From: Bolinopsis microptera | Lineage: Eukaryota; Ctenophora; Tentaculata; Lobata; Bolinopsidae | Length of the DNA: 64,000 nt | Direction of reading: 5' to 3' | Assembly (NCBI RefSeq): GCF_026151205.1 | Contig: NC_087082.1 | Span: 10,486,901-10,550,900 of the forward strand | Shown: positions 18,122-30,811 of the stretch, piece by piece | Position numbering within the stretch: position 1 is the first letter of the stretch | How the letters are laid out: each line of letters begins with the position of its first letter | The notes under the pieces: model-generated | Told to the model about the DNA's origin: nothing | The model's database searches: none | What the model saw: only the letters and a program-made list of their open reading frames with translations | Translations under genes and position numbers: made by a program

Positions 18122-21100
18122 CCGTCTCAATGTGACAGTAGAATCGCCCTTTGACTTGGCTTTAGCGGCACTAGCTGTCATAATAACCTTTGCAATAGAG
18201 AAGAACATAGCCCAAATAGTGAGCACCCCCAGAACAACTGGGCCGTAGAATGATGCTAACCCGTACGGGTACCTTACAAAACACCTGCAATAGTTTTACA
18301 AGTGATTTTATCAGTTCAGTTACACCTAATTTAGTGCAGTGAAACTCCGATTTACCGCGGGGTTTAGGGGGAAAGGAAATATCCTCGGTAAATAGGGGCA
18401 CGATAAATCGAGGAGTTTTAATTAAATGTAACAAAACTATCAAGTACAAGAGATTCAATATGTTTAAGACTGAGAGACTCAGATAGGATTAAATTTTGCT
18501 TACGTTTTAGGATCAGCATACTGTGAGACATTACCCCAAGCTAGTCCAATGAGCGGGAATATTATCGGAACACCCCATCCGCAGTACTTCAACAAAGCGT
18601 TATCAATAGCAGTCCCAAACACCCTGACTAGTGCCTTGTACATAGTCACCGCCTCTACAACCATCCAGCCTAGTTGACACAGCCAGAAGTAGTTCAGAAG
18701 GAATGCTATCTGTGGGGGTTGTTAGTCAGCAGATCTTGCTCTAACTTGCAGTAGCGCACGACCGCCGAAGAAGACCAGTTCTGTGGCTTGGTTGATTAGT
18801 CAGGCAGCTTTACTAATATGTTACCATGATCAGAATGCATTTTTAGGTTGGATCATTATGTCGACAATCCGCACATACCTGATATCTACCGTATTGGATT
18901 TTATTTAAACGGACGCTCATAGAGGTCCTAGCGTTAGGTGAACTCACAATTAAGCAAGGAGTGGTCGCTTCAGGTTCCGTGGAAACAAAGGTGTCCATTA
19001 AAAAGAAGCAGGAAATGGATAAGATAAGGGAAGTTGTGAGCATCATGTTCACTTTCGAGTGCTCTCTTCTTCGTTGTTGCCTGAACATTTATAATGTGAA
19101 CAAATAACAACCATAAACATTTATCGATCTTAAACAATGCAACACCCATGTAGATTCTGAGGTGAACATTTGTTGTATTTATTTATTTATTATTTTATTT
19201 ATAATTATAGCTATACTCGTATTATAGTACTACTCTAGTAGCAGTATTATAATAACTACTATTAATAATAATAGTTTATGTGTAATAAAGTATGTACTGG
19301 TATTGTAGTATTACTACAGTAGTTATTGTTATACTATAATATTGCAAGCTCTCACTTGATAGGAAGGGTAGCCAGCAGAGTAAGTACCAAACAGACTAAA
19401 CTGCCACTTAGTAGAATCAGCGTCGCAGATTCCTCAGCTTCGTTTGATTCGCTCCAAAATGACTGGAATATATAATTTTAGATAAAAAGATAATTGTAGC
19501 GTAAATTAATATTCTTCTTCGACTCTTCTGACTCGTGAGATTGCTCTCTTAGAATTCATTATAAAACCATTGGTTTAGTTACAGCTTACCATGAGAACCG
19601 CAAAACTAGTGAGATGATCGCACAAACAGGTCACATCATAAACTCCTTTCTCTTCATTGTAAACCGTCCTTGTCTCGCACCCTTGTTCACTCCAATCATT
19701 TACTAAAATACGACTATTTTATGGATTGAAACTGTTTTGATAAAACAATATCTGCCGGGTGGTGTAGTGGTGTAGCACTAGTTGTAACACGATCGCCTTC
19801 CATAACTTGTAGGAATCAGTAATATACAAAAATGGTGTTGCAAATCATTTTGCTCACGTGTAACGTTGTAGAATTTACAAGCCAGGTGATGGTGAACAAC
19901 ATTTTTTCGTTTCGTTCTGGTATGTACTTTCGAAACAAAGTCCTGGGATTGTTAAGAAGTTGAACTATAGTTGTGATGATAAACTTTGGGGTTTTAACAT
20001 CCTAGTACAAGCTTAATTGGTAACTCTTGAAGAAATCCGACCATCATCTGATCATCTGTGGTAGGATTTTTTTCTGATCCTTTAACTAAAATTAGTCTTG
20101 CATCAATTAATGACTATTAATAAGGATACGCAACTAAAATCTGCTTACCGTGACTGCGAAGTTCATACTTATATTTTTCTCTAGTTGCGAGTTAGACAAT
20201 TTCAAAGACTTTGTGTCTATTATGTTGATATCCGTAATGATAGTAGCCACAAACGCGACCTCCTGAGATATTATCATATCATTCACACACAGTTACTCAT
20301 ATCATGTTCAAAATAAAGAGATCTCTATTCACACAGTTACTTAATGGTTAATTCAGCCTAATTCTGACATTTAGTTGATTATTAAAAAATTCAATGAGAT
20401 GTTGCCAGATCACACTTATTCAAATTTTAGCTATTAAAAGTACCTGTTTCGCTTCATGAATATTCTCTGTGATATCTTTAAAGACTGCTTCCTCCTCTTT
20501 CTCTGAAGAGCCAGAACTGCTCATCTGCCATGTCAGATTAGACGGAAAAAGTTCGTCTGACTGATGAAACACCGCTGTGGCAACCAGATCTTCTGGCGTT
20601 TCCAATTCAGCCTTGAGGAGGACAGACGTTAAATCGAGCAAGCTGCATGACAGCACAAATTATTTGAAAGGCGATATGAATGGCAATGGAAATGGGTCGG
20701 ATTGAACTCATTTTACTTTTAAGGGCGTGCCGGAACAATATAAGTAATACTACACACAGCCAGGTCCACTGCACCTCTGTTCTCCAGTTGTCCCAGTTGT
20801 CGATTATTTACTAGTGTATTACCGATTGAAGGGTGTTTCCTAGTGGCGAATACTATCCCTACATCCCCACATAACCTCTTAATATCCGGATTAAGTTCAT
20901 TCCCTGAGTTCTCAATAGACCTTTGTACTGCTTTCGGTTCGATTTTTTCAAGTTTGTCACTGTTGTGTCCACATCTGGCAAGATCACCCTTTAGTTCGCC
21001 CAGGTCCCAGAACCCAGCTTGTACTGGACCTGATTTTCTGAGTCCAATTGCTCAAGGTAAGGTCTAAAAAGTTAACAGATGACACAATTCGTTGGTCTGC

Positions 21101-24100
21101 GAACCTGATTCCATATGGTTCAGCCAGTTTGTTCAACAATTCAACAAACATTGTAAATTGTCTCACTGTCCCCATACACACTCCAAATATGTCGTCGATG
21201 AATCTCTTCCAAAAGTCTATCAGGTTCCAATTCGTTATCATTTTGCTAACCTTTTTGAAGAGCAACCAATGCATAGTAACTTTTGCCACTTGTCTGGAGA
21301 TACAGTTTCCAGTAGGGATAATTCCCTCCTTGTTTAAGTATAGCTGTTGCTACATAATGCTGTTGTTAATCGTTTTGTAACATGATTGATGCTTACCGAA
21401 AAGTATACGTTATCACTATCAGTATCAGCTGACTGGTCCTTATCACCCGCTAAAGTTAGCACATTCTTTTCCTTTTCCTTTTTGGCAACACCAAAACCTG
21501 CAAAACCACAAAGTCCAATTGAAATCCGGAAAAATCGACATGTTATAACTGATCATCAACAGCTGGCAATATTTTAATCGGGTTCAGAGAACATTTGAAA
21601 TCACATAAGACACGTGATGCCCATATATGGTGAGTTTGATATTGCCTTAAAAGTATATAATTATCAACTTATTGATGTGGCCGTAAATCGTCTCAGTAAT
21701 ATCAAGAATTCCATTAAATACAAACCAATTGACTCCTTCATGATGACTGTAGTCGGATCAGATCCTCTCACAAGATTGCTCGCTATTGCTACGGAAACAT
21801 CTCTCAATTTGGAGCTGACTTCTGTTCCACGAATCCATGCCCACTCCCCGCATTTCTCTGGATATTATCAATAGAATTGATCATATTATCTAAGAAGAGC
21901 TCTGATCTTGCCGTATTCTGATCTCCTTGTGAAAGAAGTGACTCCATGATTTCAGATGCTTTCATCACTTCATTATAGCTTAGTTCGTTGCCTGATTGCT
22001 CCGAAGCTTCTTTGAGTAATTCTGATAGGGTGTCTGGATCTGATTCCGACATTTAGCTGTTTTCTGAAATGTAAATAAGGCTTAAGCGTTAACATGTTAG
22101 TATTTACTAATTTCTCGAGAATCATAGTTTAAACAGCACGAAAAATTACAAACTCTGGTATTGGCGCAAAATTAGACTCCTTATTAATCATGAAATCGCA
22201 CATGCGCTGATTTAAACAAATACCTTAGAAAGGTCGTCCAGTTTGTTTGTTGCTGAGGTGGTTATACAGTCTGTATAATCAGTCTTGCTGAAAATTCCAT
22301 CCTCCGAACAAAATTTGCGGGCCATGAACTTGTCCTAAATAATACAAAAATACAAGCTAGATTAATGAAAGACACGTCAAAAGTTAGCTCGGGATTTTTT
22401 ATAAGAATTATACCTTCGGTAACTTTAATTTAAATTTATTTATTTCAAATACCGCAATGATATATTTATATGTTAGAATTTGAATTTGACTCACATTGAA
22501 ATCATGGAAGCAAGGAAGTTCCCCCATTTCTCCTAGTATAACATTTCCCCAGGTGTAGTCTCCGTAAACTTTATCATGCTCATTTTTTAGTAAGCACACT
22601 AAACGTGAAAAATTGAAAGAAATTGGAAAATCAGTTTTTTATTTTACGATATTCGTCTTTGTTTATGCGAATTTTGTTTCAATATCAATTGTGCGTACGT
22701 TTAATCAGGACATTTAAATAGATGTGGTGACATGTTTAAGTGCAATTACCACATTCTGTTCTTTTAAAGAGAGCTCCAGTTCCCTCAGGACATTTTGTGC
22801 AGCTTGTCGCCTTTTCTGAACTGATCGTGTTTACCGGACACCGTTCACAGGTTGTCATATCAGAGGTTCTGTAGGTCCCTGCACCACAATCTAAAAAGGT
22901 GGAATGGGTCAATAACTACAACCAACTAGTTCCCACACAATTAATTATATCGAGCTTCTGTTAATGTGATGATTTATTTGAGAGAAGCCTTGTGAGCTTG
23001 TGGCTGGCTCGGTTTAAGCAGAATTTAAACATCTTTCAGCGTGGATCGATGTTTTTCTCACTGTCACATTTCGTTGGAAAATCAGGAAAAGTTCCTGCAG
23101 GACATTTTGAACATTTAGTCGCTCCGGGCTCCGGGCTGATCGTATTTATTGGACAAGGCTCACATTCCGTCATATTAGATGTTTTAAACGTTCCAGCACT
23201 GCATGCTGAAAATAAGAATGCATAAACGACGGTCAAAGAACACGAATGAAAAATAATGGAAACTAATGAAAACAAATATAAACTAATGTAAACTAATGAA
23301 AACTAATGAAAACTAATGAAAACTAATGTAAACTAATGTAAACTAATGTTGACTAATGTAAACTAATGTAAACTAATGAAAACTTATGAAAATGAATGAA
23401 AAATAATCAGAATTAATAAACATAGTGAAAATATATATTGTTTTACAGCTGGATTTAACCAATTCACTGACCTTTGCAGCTCGTTCTTTGCTCGTTGGCA
23501 GCAGTTCCTTCTGAACAGATTGTGCAGCTAGCGGAACCTTCTGTACTAAAAGCGTATGCTGGACAAGGTGAACAATTTGTCATGCCGGACGTTTTGTAGG
23601 TCCCAGCCCTGCAAGCTGAAAACAAGAATACATTTGGCCTTGGGTGATCAAACGATTGGAGGCCATTGAAAAGTGTAAAGTATTTGGTCCCATCTACACA
23701 TTATTTATTTATGAAAACATATTGCAAGTGTTATAAATTAGTTAGTGCATTTACTATGGTTGCAAGTGTTATAAATTCATGTTTGTTGAGATTGCTGCCC
23801 CTCTTCCTTGATTTCAGGGCAGTTGCGGACAATCATGTTAACTCTAAGATTGATGCTAAGCTCTTTAAGACAACTCTACACATCATCTGCAATCTGCAGA
23901 TGGTGCGCTTACCGGCGCGAGCACACCCTCATTATTCTTTTCTATTATTACAGTGTAAAGTTTGGACTCGGGATTTGTGTGTGAAATTTCGCTGGCTGTC
24001 TAGTGACGCTAATTCATAACGCCGCTCTTTATTGTCTATAGCAGCTGTATCCCAGCGGTGTTTATAAGTTTAGGTATAACACTTTTATAGAATTATCGTG

Positions 24101-25117
24101 CAAGTTGCAGCTTTCTCTTGATACAAACACTCAACCACAAGCTTTAATGTATCACTTACCGATACATTCTGTTCCCTCTGCATCTGCATGTACCGTTCCT
24201 TCGTCACACTTTACGCATTGCAGTGAGTTCTCGTCTGCATCTTCGGAGACACTGCAAACTGAAATTATTCCATCATTGTGATATCAGTATGCTGGTTAGG
24301 TTGTGGCACGGAAACTTGTATATTTGTAACTGTCGGTTTGTGATATTTCGAACGTCACATCCTGTGGATGTAATGACTGGCACTTTTAAATAGTACCACA
24401 CTAAAATCACTATAATTAAAACTGTCCAAACCTCTCCTATAAAATAATGAAGCTTTTGTATCGCTCTTTTCGCTGATAAGCTTAATGTAAGTCCCTGCTA
24501 TTTCCCCCCATTCTTCGTCATCTAGACAGGCAAGTGACGCTCGTGAAACGTTACCAACAATTTCTCCACTTCTTAGAACATAAAGTTGGGCGGAGTCTTT
24601 GCCGAATCTCCATATTGATGGGGTTGCGGAGGGGGATGATGCGATGTTAAAGGTCCCCTCAAAGAGGCACCCTTCTCTTTCCATAAAGCTAGCACTTCCT
24701 CCCATTCTAAAGTGCAACAGAGAATCCGACGTGCTCAATGTCCATTTCCAATCAATGCTCAACCAATCCGAAGCAACTTTATATCGAAAGTTCATATCTA
24801 GAGTAAGATCAGAGACAAAACTACCATCAGCTTTAACTTCGTAGTCGTGTTTGTTGATGTTGTCCTTGATAATGGAGATCCAATCATAACTACCTCTCGC
24901 GGACATGGGCGATAACCACTGATCGGACAAACCTGGGATAAATATGAATAATATTGATTTGTAGTAACAAAATTTGGTTTGGAATTGGATCATTATATCA
25001 ACACGACAAATTGTAGCAAAAATGCAAAATATTTCCAAACAATCAAACATACTTACATTCCCAAGCTCCACTCAAAAGAAAGACGATAATCAGTTGATAT
25101 CTTGTGGAAACCAACAT
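18122..25117 (-). CDS. Adhesion-type GPCR, tandem copy 1 (probable pseudogene or 3'-truncated)
   Basis: About 17 exons fit GT-AG rules. Signal peptide 25057-25117; unknown N-terminal domain 24432-24932; short Cys exon 24160-24258; three GCC2/GCC3-like Cys modules 23472-23615, 23062-23205 and 22750-22890 (CxxCP...CxxC spacing); Cys/Trp HRM-like exon 22495-22598; GAIN exons 22224-22334, about 21726-22064, 21397-21497, 20444-20611 and 20149-20262; GPS 19590-19702 (WSEQGC...CLCDHLTSFAVLM); TM1 19356-19462, TM2 18948-19080, TM3-4 18504-18709, TM5 18122-18284. Exon sizes mostly match the second copy. No exons for TM6-7 or the tail are visible between 18122 and the Polinton. The exon near 21726-22064 has a likely TAA near 22055 and a frame change near 21850. 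It may be decaying, or its 3' end may lie beyond the Polinton. Confidence 0.85.
20984..21330 (-). mobile_element. Penelope-like reverse transcriptase fragment
   Basis: The frame 20984-21289 contains FWKRFIDDIFGV with the catalytic Asp pair and VNFLDLTL downstream, the pattern of Penelope-like RTs. It lies in an intron of the adhesion GPCR copy 1 in the same orientation. The rest of the element is not recognisable, and further degraded similarity seems to continue left to about 20820. Confidence 0.7.
23262..23400. repeat. 10-bp AT-rich tandem repeat in intron
   Basis: About 13 units of AAACTAATGA / AAACTAATGT between two Cys-module exons of the GPCR copy 1. Confidence 0.9.
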
Positions 25118-28100
25118 GGCCGTCACAGATCGCGAGAGTAAACACCTTTCAACATAAGCTATACCAACCGCTGAATTGTTCCTCTATTTATCTTTTCGCT
25201 AAAAGGGAACAAAAAAGCTCTGTACAAATAAATGAGTAAGTTAATTCTTCAGACAGATTATCAGATATAATTATAAATACCGATCAATTACATACTTTTT
25301 ACATACTTTTTCCTAAGAGGAAAGTTGAAATAATCTTAATTAAGGACCTCTTAATAGGGGCTTCCTAGAAAGCTAGAAACAGTGTTTCAAACACTACTTA
25401 TACATCATGAGTATTGAGTATGCAATGAATTAGTCTATAAAAAATCATTCCTCAAAGCTTCTTTATGAGGAAGGGGCATTTTTATATTTTTATATTTTGC
25501 AAGACTTTCAATATTTCTGCTTGGGTTAAAAGTGTCCGTTCTTGTAAAGAAAAATTTTTATCAATTTGCAACTTTCGGTCGACCTTGGCGGTCGCCCTTG
25601 TCAACTCGGGAAAGGCTGTATGCATGCTTCTGGCATTTGTATATATACATTCTAGGCGACGCTATTTATTGTTATTATATTGTTGTTAAATAAACTCAAA
25701 TCAATTATTATCAATAGTTCTATTTCATTCTCCTCGAAATTTCCCGTTTCCACTACAAAGAAATACATCGACAAAAAGTAATTTCAGGGAAGAAGTAATT
25801 TCAGGGGACACGCGACACACAATTAGACAAACAACTCAAGATGAATTCTTCGTAGAACAATCTACATCGCTATAGTCCTGCTCAAATTATTTCTTATATA
25901 GTAGTGTTGAAAGTATTAAACAAAAGGTAATAACCAAACAAACCAATACAAGCTAACATTTCAAGAAACAGAGCAGTTGGACACGGACAATTTACAAAGC
26001 AGCCAATCGAACAATGCCAACTTTAAGAGGTAAACTATTTGAAACCAGCGTTTGGTAATAAGTTGTAAAGAGTGGAATTCCAAGACAATTCAGACAACAA
26101 TTCAGTGACAACCTCGAAAATTCAGCACGTTTTTATCATGATGAAATACGCATAGTTTTGTATTGTGCCGCTGGCGCATTTTAGTAAAAGCCTGGGTCAT
26201 TCACAAAAAAACATTATATCCCGTGGCAGTATATCTAAATAGCCCGACCCCTGTTCGCGAACAACTGTTTATCATGAGAAGCTATGGGAAGTTATTTGAA
26301 TTCAAAGCTAAATATTTGAATTACAAAGGCTTAAATCTAATTGAATCAGATACCAAGTATTGTGGTTATGAACAGTTAATTTTCGTGGTATATGATGTCT
26401 ATTGTCTACAGATATTTGATATAACAGTCATATGTTATCGAGCAACAGTAGCACGACAGTGATAGAATTTTGGGGATATTACTGAATCTGCACTGTGACC
26501 GTTGTTCTGCCTTATAGAACCTCGTGCCCCATAAAGATTATCTCAATCCTTACCAGCTAACCCTAACCTCACTAACCCTAACCCCAACCTCACTCGGTGC
26601 AACGTTATGGCGCACGACAATTTCCAATAGGAACAAATTGGGTCAACAATAAAAATCCGGTTGATCAGACTGGACCTGAATCTGATTGACCAGATAACGT
26701 ACAGTAACAAACGATACCTTAACTAAAATATGAGCAAAATAAACTAGAGAATACAACCATTTTGATGTTCAACTTTCCAAATACTGATCTGAGTGCGGTT
26801 GATTTTGAGTAGTCCGTGTATTGATCCCCTATTTTGAGAATGAAGCCAAACTGGACCACAATATTCTTCTGTACGTGTTCCGGACTGATATTTTATTTGG
26901 CTCCTACTCAGAGGATCGCGATCTATCTGAATTACAGTTACAGGGTGGGCGATTAGTCAGTGTGCAGACGTTTCAAAAGACTCTCTTTTAGAATATTCGT
27001 CCGCACTTTTAAAAAGGCTAGAAATGTGCCCCTCGCCAATAGTAATTTTCTAATTTAGCATGAATCACTGTACCCTAGCAATGGGGAGACCCAGCGGGGG
27101 ACAGTACAAATAGCAACGCTGCTGTATTTTTCATGGCCCGCTTGTTCAATTGCAGCTGGAGTATGAGTATCAGTCTGGAATACGGACAGAATATTTCAAA
27201 AGTAGATCTCCCGAAAAAGCATTTAAATATAATATTCTCGATAATTCATTTCCCAGCTGCGATCAACGGAATGACACATTACAATGAACCGGCCTATGAT
27301 CTTATGATCAAAGTAATATTACTAAACGCTCGCCAGCGATCATCAGTAGACGTGACGGACAGTTTTTCTTTTATCTAAATTTACCTGTCTTCAGTCTACA
27401 AGTACAGCGACGCTCAGGTCTGAAAGGGATTAATAAATGTTTTTATAAGTTGTATAAAGTCACGTTTGAACTAATCTTTAGCTTATATTCACACAAAATA
27501 CACTGTAAAATTGTACAGTGTACGTGGTATGGATTATTGAGCGGCGCCTGCCATTCCGCCATAATATATTCAATCTATGAACACTGAAGCCGGAGATCCC
27601 AGGTAAGGTATAATTGTGAGACCCTGGTTCTTTCGTCAAAAGTGGACAGTACGTATTCTGTCAAATTGCCAGTCAGCGTAGTTGCCAGGCACCATCCATC
27701 AAAACTCCTATTGTGTGCCGAATTTCACTTACAAGAGGCGCGACTCTATGTGATCTAGAAACAAAATTATACTTTTGAAGCTTTGCCACGCGTGCTGTCC
27801 TGCTGAATCACTTTACAGATATTCCTAAAAGGGCCCCGGCAATTGAAACTTACTAGAATCGGTGTATTTTTGCATACTGATTCCGAATCAGTATGCAAAC
27901 CCACGTGAAACCCACATGAAATAATCATATAGGATCAGTTTCGCGATCAAGGGCAGCCACAGAACTGAAATTAACAGTCTAGACCCATTGTACACATGTT
28001 GTATCTATAATATTTATTAACCTCCTCGCGTCAATATGAAATGCAGCTTTTGTGTTTCTGATGGCTCTGGCGACTAATCGATCAACTGAGAACTAAGACT

Positions 28101-28377
28101 AAATTGAGAGCTAAGAAAATCCAGCTTTATGTAAAGATCGCCAATATAGTAGACTGACTATATTCAGACAATATAAGAAGTAGGCGAGAAGGATGTAAAG
28201 TATACCACAAAGCCTGCCGGGCGAGATCCGTCTCATACTCCAGCAATTGAACCTGACACATCATTTAGCAAATTCTATTTTCCGCTATATAAATTGCTGT
28301 ATAAATTTTAATTTAGACGGTTGAGACAGAGCAATTCAAAAATATGCTGAAATTACGCACGGTAACAATTATAATTA
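25118..28377. other. Intergenic region, no gene recognised
   Basis: Between the two adhesion GPCR genes. Short ORFs here (such as 26163-26462) show no recognisable motif and no convincing splice structure. Contains a small degenerate CCCTAA-like cluster at about 26562-26595 and a 29-bp perfect palindrome at 27870-27898. Confidence 0.5.
27870..27898. repeat. 29-bp palindrome
   Basis: TTGCATACTGATTC, one central C, then its exact reverse complement. Too short for a hairpin gene; might be a protein-binding or cruciform site. Confidence 0.8.
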
Positions 28378-28685
28378 CTAGCAGGAACCCGTCTACCCTA
28401 AAGTGGTGTCAAGACTCGAGAGACTAAAATAATTATTACCTATTTAATTTGCGTTTTTGACACCACTTGGGAGTCCAAATTTTGGGCACTAAAATTCTTA
28501 TTCCTTGGCCAATTTTTTACTTTTTCATGCTGATTTGAAGGCCATTAAAGCATTTGACCCAGTCAAAAAAGTTTCAGTTATATATCTTTTACGGTTTTTG
28601 CGGAAAGTCGCGTTAAAGTTGATGCCATGGTGTCAGTAAAATGGCACGGAACCATATATATCGTCTCGCTTTATATATAGTAAGA
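28378..28685 (-). mobile_element. Non-autonomous Helitron, copy 1
   Basis: Read on the minus strand it starts TCTTACTATATATAAAG and ends GGGTTCCTGCTAG followed by T, matching the Helitron rule (5' TC, 3' CTRR, insertion between A and T). The flanks are A and T. Two related copies occur at 34872-35191 and 59588-59940. No Rep-helicase ORF, 308 bp long. Confidence 0.8.
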
Positions 28686-29039
28686 TGCACACTTTTGCTG
28701 CAGTTGATCCAGTCATATACTTTCAAATCATATCAAAATTGAATTTATTTTTCTCACTTTCGCAATTTAAGATACATTGAGATGTATTTAAACTTCTACA
28801 CTACTAGTTTCCTGCAACCACATCTTTGAACAATGTCTACAGTCTAATATTTAAAAATCACCGGAATGAAAACAATAAATAGGGTCAGGTCTCAGGAAAT
28901 CCTCTCCGAACCTCCAGGTGGTGTGGCCTGGTTGGCACTAACGGGTGGTGTGCTCTCTTGTTGAGTACAAAGGTTGGGACTTGCCAACGCAAAGTTCCCA
29001 TATCAGATATCAGGTTACAAAATATAGTACACGCACAAA

Positions 29040-29430
29040 TGAAGACACGTTAGACACAGATACCTAGCTCTAAGCACCTATTAAATCACCAGGAAATTCT
29101 CTTTTAGCTTTCAGGCCCCATCGAAGTCACCCACCACAGAGCTAGGGATTCCAATTCGCTCATTCTGACTTCAAGGACAAACTGATAAAGACTACTCATT
29201 ATCAGTGATAATGAGCAGTCTTGGCACTTCTCCCTCCCGTAACCACTTTTCAGGTATTTTCAGCTAATGAAGAAGGGCTGACACACGCTAGACACAGGCT
29301 CGTGATAAGACAGAGTTATGGATTTCTTTCAACTCTCTCACTCCGACTACGAGGACACACTGATAGCAAGAATTCCTGGCACTTATTCTTCCAGTAACCA
29401 CTTTTCAGGTCTTCTCAGCTAAGGGCTCAT
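29040..29430. repeat. Two diverged tandem copies of a roughly 180-bp unit
   Basis: Both copies contain TAACCACTTTTCAGGT followed by CTCAGCTAA-like or TCAGCTAAT text and share GACACA/CTAGACACAG stretches. The first copy includes a near-palindrome around 29190-29220 (ACTCATTATCAGTGATAATGAG). Confidence 0.5.
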
Positions 29431-29644
29431 CTAACATCTTGAGACCATCACATTTAACCTAGGATTAGGGGACCGGGTTAGCTTTGCCACACTCTTCATT
29501 GAAGTGTGACTGGACGCTCTATAATCATCTATAACAGCAGCAGAGTTTGAATGACACCCTTACTTGTTCTAATCAGTTTCTACAGCGGAAGATCTCAACG
29601 CTCGAAAACAGTTCATATCGGACATCCTGCAAAGATGCTTTATC

Positions 29645-29815
29645 ACAGCCTGTCCTACCTTATCGGACCTTATTTGGACGGACATTACATGAACGGACAT
29701 AATTGTGAACGGACATTAATATGAACGCTCGAAGGCATTCAAAACCATGAAAACATTTTTTTCAATTTTTTGACGTTTTTTTAATTTCAGCAAATGATTT
29801 TTTAATCCATCACAA
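29645..29815 (+). repeat. Inverted repeat, left copy (mate at 35530-35690)
   Basis: Text such as CTTATCGGACCTTATTTGGA and GAACGCTCGAAGGCATTC followed by a T-rich tail recurs in reverse complement at 35530-35690. A third partial copy is near 34480-34620. This looks like a dispersed transposon terminus. Confidence 0.7.
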
Positions 29816-30038
29816 TGCTGCCAAGCCTTTATATTCGCCTTTATATTCACAATACTATTTACCCCCTATACTATTATATCCCCTTTATTGTTTTCCAGGC
29901 ATTAAGACTCGTCGAAAGTAGTTCAGTAGGTATATTTAAGTTCAAAACATTCTAATTCAATGTTAAAGATGACAGGAATAAGAAATAGTTATGTGGAGGT
30001 TTTTAAGAAATTTGCGCAAAATACGCGCCAGAAAAACC

Positions 30039-30263
<225 letters not shown>

Positions 30264-30811
30264 TGTTTGATACCAAAACTATGATATACAAGGTAATTGG
30301 AAAGTTGAAAAAAATTGAAACAAAACTTAATTTTCAACCCACTGCGAGCCCTTTATATTTTCTTAGTAACAATCTATTAATACGATTCGTAAATCAAGTA
30401 AAAAGTTATTTTCACAAAGTTATTTTCGACTTACAGTGTAAAGTTACCTCCATTTAGGGTGTCAGCTCAGTTGTAAATTCAAATCAGTAAAAACACACTT
30501 AACAATAAATATTTTCATAGGAACAGACTTTAAAAAGTTAAAACCAAACAATTCGAAGCTTTGTCGATATTAACTCATGAAATTATAATAACCTAATAAC
30601 CGATAAGTTAAATTTCTAAATATGGGGGCAATAGAATATGTTATGAATCATCCCTGCAATTGCATAACAAAATTGATGTCTGACTAAGTCATAACTTAAC
30701 GTCCAGCAGCACTGGCAACAAGCCAACAAAGCTGGCAACAAGCCAACATGTGATGAACAAAAATGTGCCTTTCTGTTTCTGCTTCCTTATTTAAGCTAAA
30801 GTCAGTCCACT

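Noticed and set aside
22240-22300. tRNA-like or RNA gene
   Set aside because: No cloverleaf or anticodon arm could be supported anywhere in the window by eye.
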